DNA of 64,000 bases. It comes from CAZSBB01 sp964605235 (GTDB taxonomy: Bacteria > Planctomycetota > Phycisphaerae > Phycisphaerales > Phycisphaeraceae). Position 1 is the stretch's first letter. Each line of letters starts with the position of its first letter. Under the pieces are notes generated by a model, which made no database searches, was not told where the DNA came from, and saw only the letters and a list, made by a program, of their open reading frames with translations. The stretch lies in assembly GCA_964605235.1 (NCBI GenBank), contig CAZSBB010000008.1:62001-126000 (forward strand). The letters run 5' to 3'. Below are positions 26,013-34,847 of this stretch, one piece after another. The position numbers and the translations under genes were made by a program.

Positions 26013-27920
26013 ATGCCCATCATTTCCCAGATTGGCCGTCGCTCCTTCAAGGCCCGCGCCTTGATTGTGGGCATCTACCTGCTGCTGAGCGTCGGCGCGT
26101 TGACCATGGTCTATCCCTTCCTGCTGATGATCGCCGGCAGCACCAAGAGCGCCGTCGACATCAAGGAACTGACCATTCTGCCCACCTACCTGTATGACGA
26201 CGCCGCCCTCTACCGCAAGCACATCGAAGGCTTGTTCAACGAGGACGTCGATCGCATGCGGATGAGCTACCTCACCGACGTCTCCAGCTATGAACGATTG
26301 ACGCCCCCTGCGGAACTCAACCAGCAGCGCGTTGACGCCTGGCTGGCGTTTCTCAATGACGCCCAGCTCTCCCCGCTGCACTACGGCATCGGCTACATCC
26401 GCGCCAATGTGTCGCGCGGCGTGCAGCCCCTGCTGCTGCGCCAGCTCATCAACCGCTGGGATGAACGCTACAAGGGCGACCTGAATGCCGTCAACGACGC
26501 GCTGGGCACCGAGTTCCTCAACTGGGCGTCCATCTACCTGCTGCCCGAAGCGTTCATGCAGCGCCGCGAGCGCCCGCAGCACACGCCACTGAGCCGCGAA
26601 CTGGACAGCTTTCAGTCCGAACAGCCGCTGGCGTTCCGCGATTATTTCACCATGGAAGGCTTTTATCGCACGCTCTTCCTCAAGACCCAGTACACCCGCG
26701 ACATCAAGGAATACAACGCCAAGCACGGCACCGCGTACGCCTCCTATGACGAAATACACCTGACCCGCACCCTGCCCGACGGCACCCCCGCCGAGCGCAA
26801 GGATTGGGAAGACTTTGTCCGCACCACGCTCAACCTGCTGTGGATTCGCGCCGACCCCGCCGCGGCCGCTCCCTACCGCGCTTACCTCCACGCCAAATAT
26901 GGCAGCCTCGAGGGCCTCAACCGCAACTATGGTTCGAATTACGCCAGCTTCGACGAGATTCCGCTGATTGCCGACGCGCCCAGCGATGGCCTGCGCTTAA
27001 GCGACTGGGACGGCTTCCTCCAGGGCTGGAAAGACCCCGACACCGGCGACATGCACATGCTCCCGGTTGAACACCTGCGCATCCACAGCGTCGATTTCAT
27101 GTTCCGCGACTACCTGGTCAAACAGCACGGCGACCTGGCGGGCATCAATGCCGCCCTGGGCACTGACTATCCCAACCTGCTGAGCATCACGCCCCCGCAG
27201 TACGAAGCCCATTACGCCCTGTTCCTGCCCCGCCGCGGCGAGCTGCGCTGGGAGTTCACCGTCCGCAACTACATCACCGTCGCCAACTACATGCTGCTGC
27301 ACGGGCGCGGCGTGTTCAACACCGTGGTCTACTGCTGCCTGGCGATCCTCTCCGCGCTGATCGTCAACCCCATGGCCGCCTACGCCATGAGCCGGTACAA
27401 GATGCCCTCCACCTACAAGGTGCTGCTGTTCCTCATGATGACCATGGCGTTTCCGCCGATGGTCACGCAGATTCCCAACTTCCTCCTCCTGCGCGAGCTG
27501 AGCCTGCTCAACACCTTCTGGGCCCTGGTGCTGCCGGGGCTCGCCAATGGCTATTCCATCTTCCTGCTCAAGGGCTTCTTCGATTCGCTGCCGCGCGAAC
27601 TGTACGAAAGCGCCAGCCTCGACGGCGCCAACGAATGGGTCATGTTCTGGCAGATCACCATGAACCTGTCCAAGCCCATCCTCGCGGTGATCGCCCTGAG
27701 CGCCTTCAACCACGCCTACGCGGCGTTCATGTTCGCCCTGCTGATCTGTCAGGACGAACGCATGTGGACCCTCATGGTCTGGCTCTACCAGTTGCAGATG
27801 CGCAGCGGCAGCGGCGTGGTCTTTGCCTCGCTGATCCTCGCGGCCATCCCGACCTTCCTGATCTTCGCCCTCTGCCAGAACATCATCATGCGCGGCATCG
27901 TGGTCCCGGTGGAGAAGTAA
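26013..27920 (+). CDS. Sugar ABC permease (MalG-like) with a ~360-residue extracytoplasmic insertion
   Basis: 635 residues, about twice the usual 280. Residues 1-50 give the first helix and the loop MIAGSTKSAVD; the permease resumes at about Phe415 (FTVRNYITVANYML), with helices ILSALIVNPMAAYAMS, LLFLMMTMAFPPMVTQIP and the EAA loop YESASLDGANEWVMFWQITM. The inserted part between helices 1 and 2 faces the periplasm. It contains four copies of a degenerate motif of the form Y-x4-YG-x-L-x2-LN-x3-G-x2-Y (about residues 150-172, 231-253, 289-318, 365-392). That motif resembles one found around the active-site cleft of GH42-like proteins, which is inference. It follows the fused binding protein-permease and surely forms the heterodimer with it. 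Confidence 0.9.
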   Translation: MPIISQIGRRSFKARALIVGIYLLLSVGALTMVYPFLLMIAGSTKSAVDIKELTILPTYLYDDAALYRKHIEGLFNEDVDRMRMSYLTDVSSYERLTPPAELNQQRVDAWLAFLNDAQLSPLHYGIGYIRANVSRGVQPLLLRQLINRWDERYKGDLNAVNDALGTEFLNWASIYLLPEAFMQRRERPQHTPLSRELDSFQSEQPLAFRDYFTMEGFYRTLFLKTQYTRDIKEYNAKHGTAYASYDEIHLTRTLPDGTPAERKDWEDFVRTTLNLLWIRADPAAAAPYRAYLHAKYGSLEGLNRNYGSNYASFDEIPLIADAPSDGLRLSDWDGFLQGWKDPDTGDMHMLPVEHLRIHSVDFMFRDYLVKQHGDLAGINAALGTDYPNLLSITPPQYEAHYALFLPRRGELRWEFTVRNYITVANYMLLHGRGVFNTVVYCCLAILSALIVNPMAAYAMSRYKMPSTYKVLLFLMMTMAFPPMVTQIPNFLLLRELSLLNTFWALVLPGLANGYSIFLLKGFFDSLPRELYESASLDGANEWVMFWQITMNLSKPILAVIALSAFNHAYAAFMFALLICQDERMWTLMVWLYQLQMRSGSGVVFASLILAAIPTFLIFALCQNIIMRGIVVPVEK

Positions 27921-27945
27921 GTTCCACGATCCCGTCCGGCCCAGC

Positions 27946-28013
27946 ATCCCCGGGCAGAGCCCGGGGCTAACGGATCACTCCCCCCCCCCTTAGCCCCCAG
28001 CTCCGCCGGGGGA
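27946..28013. repeat. Palindromic repeat pair, family B, with a C10 tract between
   Basis: Two facing copies of the element whose core is GTTAGCCCCCGGC: 27946-27974 (ATCCCCGGGCAGAGCCCGGG, then GCTAACGG) and 27990-28013 on the opposite strand. A run of ten C lies at 27980-27989. The element recurs at 55491-55645 and, diverged, at 62562-62619. It fills the gap between the convergent permease and methyltransferase genes. Confidence 0.75.
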
Positions 28014-28059
28014 CACGCCGTGATCTGTCGGTGTCGAACCTCGGTCTCTCGCCCCGGCT

Positions 28060-28677
28060 TCACGCCTTCCGCATGCGAATCGTCGCGTCATGGCCGGCTG
28101 CAAAGTAGTCCTGCCGCAGCACCACATTCCAGGTGTGACTCAATGCCCAATCGAGCAACCCGAGCGTGCTCAGCCGCCGGGCGAAGTCGTCCTGCAGGGG
28201 CGCCGCGGTCGAGCAGCGGTCCGACAGAAAGTTGAAGATCAATCCGTCGTTCGCCGCCGCCCACGCGCCTTCGAGCACGGCAAACACCTGCGCGTCCGTC
28301 ATGGTGTTGAGCGTGCCGGAAATCACCACCACGTCCGGCCCGGCTTCCGCCAGCTTGCGCGGCTCGTCCACCAGATCCACCAACTCGAAGCGACAGCGCG
28401 CCAACTGCCGCCCCCGGGCGGCTTCCAGAGCCTCGGGCAAGGCATCGAATCCGATGTATTCCCGAAACGACACCTTGCGCTGCAGCAGAAACGCCGCGAA
28501 ATCCCCGCGCGAACAGCCGGCGTCCAGCACCCGCGTCCCGGCGAAATCGAACATTTCCAGCAACACCTCGAACCGCCGCTGCTGACTGCGCGGACTCGCC
28601 CACAGCGTCACGCCAAAGTCCGCCCCGTGCTGCTGGGCCCACCGCTGATACGGCTGGAGATAACGTCGTTCTTCCAT
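28060..28677 (-). CDS. Class I SAM-dependent methyltransferase
   Basis: About 205 residues from ATG 28677; a GTG at 28686 would add three. Motif I is RVLDAGCSRGDFAAFLL, followed by YIGFDALPEALEAA (acidic ribose-binding residue) and DVVVISGTLNTM (motif II/III). It is a small Rossmann-fold methyltransferase; the substrate is unknown. It is divergent from tmk with a 60-bp gap. Confidence 0.82.
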   Translation of the reverse strand: MEERRYLQPYQRWAQQHGADFGVTLWASPRSQQRRFEVLLEMFDFAGTRVLDAGCSRGDFAAFLLQRKVSFREYIGFDALPEALEAARGRQLARCRFELVDLVDEPRKLAEAGPDVVVISGTLNTMTDAQVFAVLEGAWAAANDGLIFNFLSDRCSTAAPLQDDFARRLSTLGLLDWALSHTWNVVLRQDYFAAGHDATIRMRKA

Positions 28678-28723
28678 GATGTCCACATGCTATGCCCGGC
28701 CATGAACGCTGGCGAGTTTCGGT

Positions 28724-28729
28724 TATGCT
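28724..28729 (+). promoter_or_regulatory. Candidate -10 element of tmk (leaderless)
   Basis: TATGCT ends 8 nt before the tmk ATG at 28738, and there is no Shine-Dalgarno sequence between them. Confidence 0.3.
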
Positions 28730-28737
28730 GCTGCGCG

Positions 28738-29448
28738 ATGAGTCCTGACGACCTGACCTTCCTGAACCTGCTGCGCAGCCGCTTCGTGGTCTTCGACGGC
28801 CCCGACGGCAGCGGCAAAACCACCCAGTTCCGTCGCCTGCTCCGGCTGGCGCAAAGCCACGACCTCACCGTCTGCGAAGTACGCGAGCCCGGCGGCACCG
28901 CCATCGGCGAACAAATCCGCATGGTCCTGCTCGACCCCGCCAACGAGGACATGGACCTCAAGTGCGAAATGCTGCTCTACATGGCCAGCCGGGCGCAGCT
29001 CGTCGCCCAGCGCATCGCCCCCGCCCGGCAGCGTGGCGAACTGGTGCTCGCGGACCGCTTCATCAGTTCCACCCTCGCCTATCAGGGCAGCGCCGGCGGC
29101 ATCCCCATCGCCGACATCCTGCGCGTGGGGCAGATCGCACTCGGGCAGCATTGGCCGGATCTGGTGGTGATTTTTGATGTAGACACCCGCACGGCCGCGC
29201 TGCGCATGAACCCCCTGCTGCGCGAGCGCGAGTTCGAAAGCGATCTGGACCGCATGGAAATGAAAGGCGAGCAGTACCACCGCACCGTGCGTCAGGGCTA
29301 CCTCGACCAGGCCCGCAACGATCCGCAGCGTTACCTGGTGATCGACGCTTCGGCGGATGAAGAAACCGTCTTCACCCGCCTGCTCACGGGCCTGGCGCAG
29401 CACGCCCAGCAGCATTGGACGCAACCGACAACCGGCATTGCCCGGTAA
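28738..29448 (+). CDS. tmk: Thymidylate kinase
   Basis: 236 residues. P-loop DGPDGSGKTTQF at residues 20-31, the dTMP-binding VREPGGTAIGEQIR, the DR(F/Y) segment LADRFISSTLAYQGSAGGI, and a LID region with RMNPLLREREFESDLDRME. It phosphorylates dTMP to dTDP for DNA synthesis. It is about 25 residues longer than the E. coli enzyme, mostly at the ends. The ATG at 28738 was chosen because it directly precedes the conserved core and follows a -10-like hexamer. Confidence 0.93.
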   Translation: MSPDDLTFLNLLRSRFVVFDGPDGSGKTTQFRRLLRLAQSHDLTVCEVREPGGTAIGEQIRMVLLDPANEDMDLKCEMLLYMASRAQLVAQRIAPARQRGELVLADRFISSTLAYQGSAGGIPIADILRVGQIALGQHWPDLVVIFDVDTRTAALRMNPLLREREFESDLDRMEMKGEQYHRTVRQGYLDQARNDPQRYLVIDASADEETVFTRLLTGLAQHAQQHWTQPTTGIAR

Positions 29449-29481
29449 GCATTTCCCGCACGCTGCCCAACCGCCGCCCAA

Positions 29482-30759
29482 TCAGAAATCCGCACGCCAG
29501 GGCGCAAGCTTGCTGATCCCCAGATGCCGCGCGCCGTCCAGCGGCAGTTTGTCGGGGCCGACGGCGGGCGCCGGGCCGGCGTGGTCGAACACCACGGCGG
29601 TGCGGTCGCCGGCGACGTCGTCTTCCGTCTGGGGATGCGTGCCGATCTGATTGTCGGTGACGCAGATGCGGGTGCAGCCGGTGCTGACGTTGATGGCACT
29701 GCCCCGGCGGGGTTGGATGCGGTTGCCGATGATCCACACGTCCGCCAGGCCGGTGGCGAAGTGGATTTCATGCTCGGCCGGGGGCAGGGCGCAGTTGGGG
29801 CCGATCTGGTTGTCGAGCAGTTGCACGTGGTCGCCGCTCTGGCGCACGGGCACGCGGAAGTCGATGCCGACGCCGGCGTTTTCCACGATGACGTTGTGCC
29901 GCAGCAGGTGATTGGTGTCGCGCTCGCCGACGGAGACGCCCACGCCGCGGTTGTGCTCGATGCGATTGTGTTCCACCAGCGAGTGCGTGGTGCGCAGGCA
30001 GTAGAACAGGCCGTCGCCTCCGTTGTGGTGGATGTGATTGCGGGCGAAGACGTAGCGCACCGAGCCGCTGCCGGGGTGCAGACCATGGCCCTGGTTGTGG
30101 TGAACTTCGCAGTCTTCGACGACCACGTCGTAGCACTGTTGGAAGCTGATGGCGTCGCCGCGGTAGTTGCGGACTTCCAGGCCGGACAGACGCAGCCGGC
30201 CGGTGTTGATGGCGAACACGCCGCCGCCGCGACAGCCGTTGAGCCGAAAGCTCTCGGCGACGTTGCCGTCGAGCACCAGATCATGAGCGGAAGCATCGGT
30301 GACGCCGTCGGCTTCGAGCAGGGAGAAGACGGTGACGACCCGGCCCTGGCGGAAGGGCAGGTAGTCGTGCGCAGCCGGCCGATTGATGAAGAACCATTCG
30401 CCGCGTTGCTCGGTGATGGTGCCGACGGTGGTGTAGAACCCGCCGGCGTTTTCATCGAGCACATGCACGCCCATGCCCACCCGCAGGGGGCTGGGGTCCA
30501 CGATGGCGAACTCGCAGTGGCCGTAGCCGATGTAATGCTTGAGGGGGAAGGTCTGGCTGACCGGGCGGGTGAGGAGGGTCTGCCCGCGCTGGCCGCGCAG
30601 CGTGACGCCGGTGCGCAGATGCAGGGCGTCGAGCAGCACATAGGTTCCCGCGGGCACGAACACTTCGCCGCCGCCGGCTTTCGCGACCGCATCAAGGGCA
30701 CGCTGAATGCCAGCGCCGTCGCGCTGCTTGAAATCGCCTTCGCCAATGACCACCCGCAT
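29482..30759 (-). CDS. Right-handed parallel beta-helix protein
   Basis: 425 residues. The start has the glycan-depolymerase pattern GIQRALDAVAKAGGGEVFVP followed by AGTYVLLDALHLRTGVTLRG, typical of pectate-lyase/NosD-like superhelices. Then come repeated short coils rich in N-x-I/V and H (for example HHNQGHGLHPG, NHIHHNGGDGLFYC, EHNRIEHNRGVGVSVG). No signal peptide is seen, odd for this fold; GGAG precedes the ATG. Probable carbohydrate binding or lysis; no catalytic set can be named. It converges with tmk. Confidence 0.8.
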   Translation of the reverse strand: MRVVIGEGDFKQRDGAGIQRALDAVAKAGGGEVFVPAGTYVLLDALHLRTGVTLRGQRGQTLLTRPVSQTFPLKHYIGYGHCEFAIVDPSPLRVGMGVHVLDENAGGFYTTVGTITEQRGEWFFINRPAAHDYLPFRQGRVVTVFSLLEADGVTDASAHDLVLDGNVAESFRLNGCRGGGVFAINTGRLRLSGLEVRNYRGDAISFQQCYDVVVEDCEVHHNQGHGLHPGSGSVRYVFARNHIHHNGGDGLFYCLRTTHSLVEHNRIEHNRGVGVSVGERDTNHLLRHNVIVENAGVGIDFRVPVRQSGDHVQLLDNQIGPNCALPPAEHEIHFATGLADVWIIGNRIQPRRGSAINVSTGCTRICVTDNQIGTHPQTEDDVAGDRTAVVFDHAGPAPAVGPDKLPLDGARHLGISKLAPWRADF

Positions 30760-30814
30760 GGGATTGCTCCGTAAAAAAACATCCCGGGCTGGGCCTGAGC
30801 CGGGACTGACGGAC

Positions 30815-30820
30815 TACAAT
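30815..30820 (+). promoter_or_regulatory. Candidate -10 element upstream of the FmdB-like gene
   Basis: TACAAT lies 29 nt before the ATG at 30850 in the gap after the divergent beta-helix gene. No convincing -35 is visible. Confidence 0.3.
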
Positions 30821-30849
30821 ACTCCAGCAAGATTTACTGGGTCAATGCG

Positions 30850-31140
30850 ATGCCACTGTACGTGTACGAAGTCATTCTGGAAGACGGCGAGGAAGGGCAG
30901 GTTTTCGAGGTCGAGCAGCGCATGAGCGACCCGCCGCTGACCCACCACCCCACCACCGGGCAGCCGGTGCGCCGGGTGATCACCGCGCCCAACATCGCCA
31001 CGCGCTACACCAGTGCCCAGGATCGCCGGCGCACCAGCGACGACCATCTCAAGAAAAATGGGTTCACCAAGTACGTCAAGAGCGGCAACGGGACGTATGA
31101 GAAGACGCTGGGCGAGGGGCCGCAGCAGATTCAACGCTGA
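30850..31140 (+). CDS. FmdB-type zinc-ribbon family protein that has lost all cysteines
   Basis: 96 residues. Alignment by eye with FmdB regulatory-type zinc ribbons is clear: MPLYVYEV (for MPxYEYRC), VFEVEQRMSDPPLTHHPTTG, then QPVRRVITAPNIATRY, and the C-terminal GFTKYVKSGNGTYEKTLGEGP. The four ribbon cysteines are replaced and the protein contains no Cys at all. The fold may survive without metal or the gene may be drifting, but the frame is intact and the C-terminal segment is conserved. Function of the family is unknown. Confidence 0.75.
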   Translation: MPLYVYEVILEDGEEGQVFEVEQRMSDPPLTHHPTTGQPVRRVITAPNIATRYTSAQDRRRTSDDHLKKNGFTKYVKSGNGTYEKTLGEGPQQIQR

Positions 31141-31154
31141 GCGGATGCCGGCTG

Positions 31155-31269
31155 AACGAGCCCAAAGCGTGAGCGCGGGGAAGAGCGCTGGCGCGCACAG
31201 TCTTTGCGTTGCTGGCTGAGGATATGGGTATTTGGTGACGCTGCCCGTCGCTGACGCTTCCGGCTCGTT
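31155..31269. repeat. Inverted repeat pair, family E (ACGAGCC type)
   Basis: AACGAGCC at 31155 begins a 21-nt element (31155-31175) whose inverted partner is at 31249-31269 (CGCTGACGCTTCCGGCTCGT); four differences between them. It fills the space between the convergent FmdB-like and fliS genes. Confidence 0.6.
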
Positions 31270-31335
31270 AAAGCAAGCGTCAAGGGGTGCGGCACGTGCG
31301 GGCGGTCATGCTGAATTGGAAGGAAGGGTCACGGC

Positions 31336-31788
31336 TCAGCCGTTGAGCGACAGGCTGCTCATGGCGGTCTGCTGGGCGTTGGTGACGGCCGCCGCCGCGC
31401 TGCCGGTCTTGCTGTCGGTGACCTGTTTCATCAGCAGTTGCCAGGTCTGCTTTTCGTATTCGAGCAGTTCGATGGCTTCGTCGAGGGGTCCGACTTCGCG
31501 TTTGAGGTTGGCGTCGATGAGCAGGCGGTAGATGTAGGTGTACAGGGCGTTGAGCTTGTCGCACAGTTCGGGGGCGACGCTGTGGTTGAGGCTGGTGGAC
31601 AGTTCGAGGACGATCTTCTGAGCGCGGATCAGCGCGTTGTGGCTGGACTCGTAGTCTTTCCTGGGCAACGCCTCGCGGGCATTGCGGCCGAACTTGATAG
31701 CGCCCTCGTACAGCATGAGCCGCAGTTCCTCCGGAGAGGCGGTCATGATCTTGGTGCGCAGGTACGGGTTGACGGGCTTGGCATTCAT
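31336..31788 (-). CDS. fliS: Flagellar secretion chaperone FliS
   Basis: 150 residues from ATG 31788. The family signature is NPYLRTKIMTASPEELRLML followed by YEGAIKFGRNAREAL, and the helical core with LDEAIELLEYEKQTWQLLM. FliS binds the C-terminus of flagellin in the cytosol and prevents early polymerisation. An Ala/Thr/Ser tail follows the domain. No other flagellar gene (fliD, fliC) is beside it, so the flagellar genes are dispersed or lie elsewhere. Confidence 0.88.
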   Translation of the reverse strand: MNAKPVNPYLRTKIMTASPEELRLMLYEGAIKFGRNAREALPRKDYESSHNALIRAQKIVLELSTSLNHSVAPELCDKLNALYTYIYRLLIDANLKREVGPLDEAIELLEYEKQTWQLLMKQVTDSKTGSAAAAVTNAQQTAMSSLSLNG

Positions 31789-31928
31789 GGCGCAGGCGGA
31801 CACTCGGACTCGACTGGCTGATCCAGAGGACATATCGGCCAAAGCAGTCGAGCCGCCTTAGCGAAGTGTGAATGTAACTGGAAAAGACGTGCCCACGAAT
31901 GGCGGCAGGCGCGGTGGCGGTGCATTTG

Positions 31929-31995
31929 CAGGTCCGGGCTGGCCAAGACATGCGGGCGCGTTGGGATGAAGCGTGTCCAGGCAAGCCCGGGCCTA
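31929..31995. repeat. Palindromic intergenic repeat, family A (degenerate copy)
   Basis: Left arm 31929-31950 (CAGGTCCGGGCTGGCC...) and right arm 31974-31995 (TGTCCAGGCAAGCCCGGGCC...). It has more mismatches than the copies at 10622 and 47714. It lies between fliS and gltX. Confidence 0.7.
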
Positions 31996-32005
31996 CAAAA
32001 AGAGA

Positions 32006-33544
32006 TCAGCCCGCCAGCGTCAGGCAGCGTTCGATGCGGGCAAGCGTCCTGGGCCGGCCCAGCAGGTCCAGCGTGACATCCAGCGGCGGGCTGACGGTGC
32101 TGCCGGTCAGGGCGACGCGCAAAGGTTGCGCCCAGGCGCCCATGCCGTTGCCCCGCTGCTGGGCGAGTTGGCCAATCAGGTCGTGGCCGGCGGTCCCGGT
32201 GAAGGGGTCGAGCTGCGCCAATTCCGCGCCCAGTTCGCGCAGCAGCGTGAAGCCCTCGTTGTCGTTCCTGGCGAGCACCTTCTTGACTGCCTTCTCGTCG
32301 TACACAATGGCGTCGTCGGCACAGACGAAAAACGCCCCCTGAGCCGCCGGGTCGCTCAGCGTCTTGCTGCGCGGCTGGTACGCCAGGGCGAAGGTCGGAA
32401 AGCGTTCCCCCAACTGCGCGATGAACTGCGGATGCCGCTGCTGGAAATGGGTCTGCAATTGCGCGGCAAACACTTCCGGGGGCAGGGCCGCCAAGGCGTC
32501 GGCATTGAAGGACAGCAGCTTGGCGCGATCGAACTTGCTGTTGCTCTTGCCCAGGCGGTCAAAGGAAAACCGCTCGACCAGGAAGGCGCGGTCGAACTTC
32601 TCGATGTTCTGGCCCGGATTCCACCCCAGCAGCGAGAGGTAGTTGAGCAGCGCGTCGGGCAGGTAGCCGCTGGCGCGAAAGTCGGCGACGTTGATCTCCG
32701 GCAGCGTCAGGCCGAGCTTATCGGCAATCGCGTGGGCGATGGACAGGTCGTCGTTGTCCTTGTTCAGGAAGGCCGTGAGCGCCGCGGCATCCACCCCCGC
32801 GCTGGTCAGGGCGGCGGCGGGCAGGTTCGCCTGCTTGGCGGATTGGCGGGCGAGCTTGGCTTTGTCGCGCTTACTCATTTTCGAGCCATCGGGATTGAGG
32901 ATCGACGGCATGTGGACGTACACCGGCCGGGGATAGCCCAGAGCTGCCTGCAACGCGACATGCTTGGGCGTGTTGCTCAGATGCTCCTGCCCCCGGATGA
33001 CATGGGTGACGCCCATGAGCGCGTCATCGACCACCACCGCCAGATGGAAAGTCGGGAAGCCATCGCTTTTCTGGATGACAAAGTCTTCGAGTTCGGAGCC
33101 GGGCACGGTGATGTTGCCGAACACTTCGTCGTGGAAGGAGACGTCCTGCCCCATGCGCAGGCGCACGATTTCCGGGCTGTCGGCCGGGCGATAGGCAGCA
33201 CCGGAAGCGAGCAGTTGGTCGACTGCCTGCTGGTAAAGGTCGAGGCGCTGGCTCTGGAAGTACGGGCCATGCGGGCCGCGCTGGGTGGTGAGGTCCATCG
33301 GGTCAGCCGCAGCGGCATCGGGGCCTTCGTCCCATTCCAGACCGAGCCATTGCAGATCGCGCAGGATGGCGCGGGTGCTGTCGGCGCTGGAGCGCGCCTG
33401 GTCGGTGTCTTCCAGGCGCAGGATGAATCGGCCGCGCTGCTGGCGGGCATACGCCCAGGCGAACAGCGCGGTGCGCGCGCCGCCGACATGAAGCTGGCCG
33501 GTGGGACTGGGAGCAAAACGAGTGACAACTGGGGTGGCGTTCAT
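32006..33544 (-). CDS. gltX: Glutamyl-tRNA synthetase
   Basis: 512 residues from ATG 33544. The HIGH-type motif is in TRFAPSPTGQLHVGGARTAL, the class I core continues with RFILRLEDTDQARSS, and the KMSKS loop is GSKMSKRDKAKLARQ. The C-terminal helical anticodon-binding domain is complete. It charges tRNA-Glu (or both Glu and Gln tRNAs). The product also feeds hemA. The ATG at 33544 lies 9 nt after TACAAT and has no Shine-Dalgarno sequence; a TTG at 33577 would run into the promoter. Confidence 0.95.
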   Translation of the reverse strand: MNATPVVTRFAPSPTGQLHVGGARTALFAWAYARQQRGRFILRLEDTDQARSSADSTRAILRDLQWLGLEWDEGPDAAAADPMDLTTQRGPHGPYFQSQRLDLYQQAVDQLLASGAAYRPADSPEIVRLRMGQDVSFHDEVFGNITVPGSELEDFVIQKSDGFPTFHLAVVVDDALMGVTHVIRGQEHLSNTPKHVALQAALGYPRPVYVHMPSILNPDGSKMSKRDKAKLARQSAKQANLPAAALTSAGVDAAALTAFLNKDNDDLSIAHAIADKLGLTLPEINVADFRASGYLPDALLNYLSLLGWNPGQNIEKFDRAFLVERFSFDRLGKSNSKFDRAKLLSFNADALAALPPEVFAAQLQTHFQQRHPQFIAQLGERFPTFALAYQPRSKTLSDPAAQGAFFVCADDAIVYDEKAVKKVLARNDNEGFTLLRELGAELAQLDPFTGTAGHDLIGQLAQQRGNGMGAWAQPLRVALTGSTVSPPLDVTLDLLGRPRTLARIERCLTLAG

Positions 33545-33553
33545 GGGGAGACG

Positions 33554-33559
33554 ATTGTA
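33554..33559 (-). promoter_or_regulatory. Candidate -10 element of gltX (near-leaderless)
   Basis: TACAAT on the minus strand, 9 nt before the gltX ATG. Confidence 0.4.
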
Positions 33560-33666
33560 CCGAGCCGGAGTCAGCAATGAATCCGGTTGGGGTCACCGAG
33601 CGCACAGAGAAGTAAGACAGAGGTCACCGAGCCAAGATTGGTGCTGCGTCACCGGCTGGAAGCGTT

Positions 33667-33746
33667 TCTCCGTGGCTCCGTGTCTCTGTGAGAGCAATTC
33701 TTAAGCGTGGAAGAAAGTCTCTCACGGAGACGCAGAGCCACGGAGA
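33667..33746. repeat. Palindromic intergenic repeat, family D
   Basis: Arms 33667-33694 (TCTCCGTGGCTCCGTG...) and 33719-33746 (...CAGAGCCACGGAGA) pair over 28 nt with three mismatches. Further partial copies (CACCGAGCGCACAGAGAAG) lie just upstream at 33592-33640. A related pair is at 63418-63526. Located between gltX and the oxidoreductase gene. Confidence 0.7.
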
Positions 33747-33781
33747 AGAGTTGCAGTGAGATGGACAGCGAAGCTGGCTGC

Positions 33782-34840
33782 TCAGCGGGCGGGGTTGTCG
33801 CCCAGGCCGACCCAGTGGTGGGCGCGCACAGCTTGCACCACGCGCTGGGCGGCGGCGACGGCGGCCTGTCCTGCTTCGCCATCCACCGCGGGCGGAACGC
33901 CACGGGCGACGGCGTTGAGGAAGCTCGTGAGCTGAGCGGTCAGCGGGTCTTCCTCGCCGGCCGGGACATCCATGCGCAGCTCCTCGATCGCCACCAGCTT
34001 GGAGTAGTCGAGCGTGGACAGGTCCGTCCCGGTGGCGATCTGCTGGCGCACTTCATCCAGCGTGGCTTCGTTGGCGGATTTGCGGATCACCACGCCGGTG
34101 CGGTGCTGATAGTCGAGGTTGACATAGGCTTCCTCGCTGAACAGGCGCAGGCGACGTTCGGTCTTGAGCGCCAGGCGGCTGGCGGTGATGTTCGCCACGC
34201 AGCCGGAGGCGAAGGTCAGGCGGGCGTTGCAGATGTCTTCATGCTGGCCGAGCACCGCGACGCCGACGGCTTCGACCTGCTCCAGCGGCGAGCCGTCGAG
34301 CATCATGACGATGTCCAGGTCGTGGATCATGATGTCCATGACCACGCCCACATCCAGCGAGCGGAAGGTCATGGGCGAGACGCGAATGACTTCCATGAAG
34401 CGCGGGCGCAGCTTGAGCCCGGCAATGGTGCGCACGGCAGGATTGAACCGCTCGGTGTGCCCCACCTGCAGCGCGACGCCGACTTTTTTCGCCAATTCAG
34501 CGAGTTGCTTCGCCTGCTCAGGCGTGGGCGCCAATGGCTTTTCCACCAGGCAGGCGACCTTGCGCTCCAGCAGCGGCTGCGCCATGGCGACATGGGCGAC
34601 CGTGGGCACCGCCACCGTCGCGGCGGCGAGGTTGGGATACGCGGCCAGCAGTTCGTCGATGCTGGCGAAGGCGTCGCAGTCGTAGTCGTCCGCCACCGTG
34701 CCCGCGCGGTCGAGGTCCGGGTCCACCACCGCCACCAGCTTCGCCTGCGGCAGTTTGTGATACGTGCGGGCGTGATGCCGACCCATCCGGCCGACGCCGA
34801 TCACCGCCACTTCCAGCGTTGCATTCGTCTGAGCAGTCAT
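33782..34840 (-). CDS. Gfo/Idh/MocA-family NAD(P)-dependent oxidoreductase
   Basis: 352 residues from ATG 34840. Rossmann start VAVIGVGRMGRHHARTYHKL, the family motif CLVEKPLAP (EKP), and GHTERFNPAV in the catalytic domain. The C-terminal alpha/beta domain has HDLDIVMMLDG (HDxD-like). Such enzymes oxidise or reduce sugars or inositols. The sequence resembles UDP-N-acetylglucosamine 3-dehydrogenase-like members, but the substrate is not certain. The ATG at 34840 is preferred over 34849 because TATCAT sits 7 nt before it. Confidence 0.85.
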   Translation of the reverse strand: MTAQTNATLEVAVIGVGRMGRHHARTYHKLPQAKLVAVVDPDLDRAGTVADDYDCDAFASIDELLAAYPNLAAATVAVPTVAHVAMAQPLLERKVACLVEKPLAPTPEQAKQLAELAKKVGVALQVGHTERFNPAVRTIAGLKLRPRFMEVIRVSPMTFRSLDVGVVMDIMIHDLDIVMMLDGSPLEQVEAVGVAVLGQHEDICNARLTFASGCVANITASRLALKTERRLRLFSEEAYVNLDYQHRTGVVIRKSANEATLDEVRQQIATGTDLSTLDYSKLVAIEELRMDVPAGEEDPLTAQLTSFLNAVARGVPPAVDGEAGQAAVAAAQRVVQAVRAHHWVGLGDNPAR

Positions 34841-34847
34841 GCGCGGC

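Noticed and set aside
23142..26891. 1249-codon open frame on the minus strand
   Set aside because: Antisense to the two sugar permease genes, which carry clear family motifs; the translated product is His/Gln/Arg-rich and resembles nothing.
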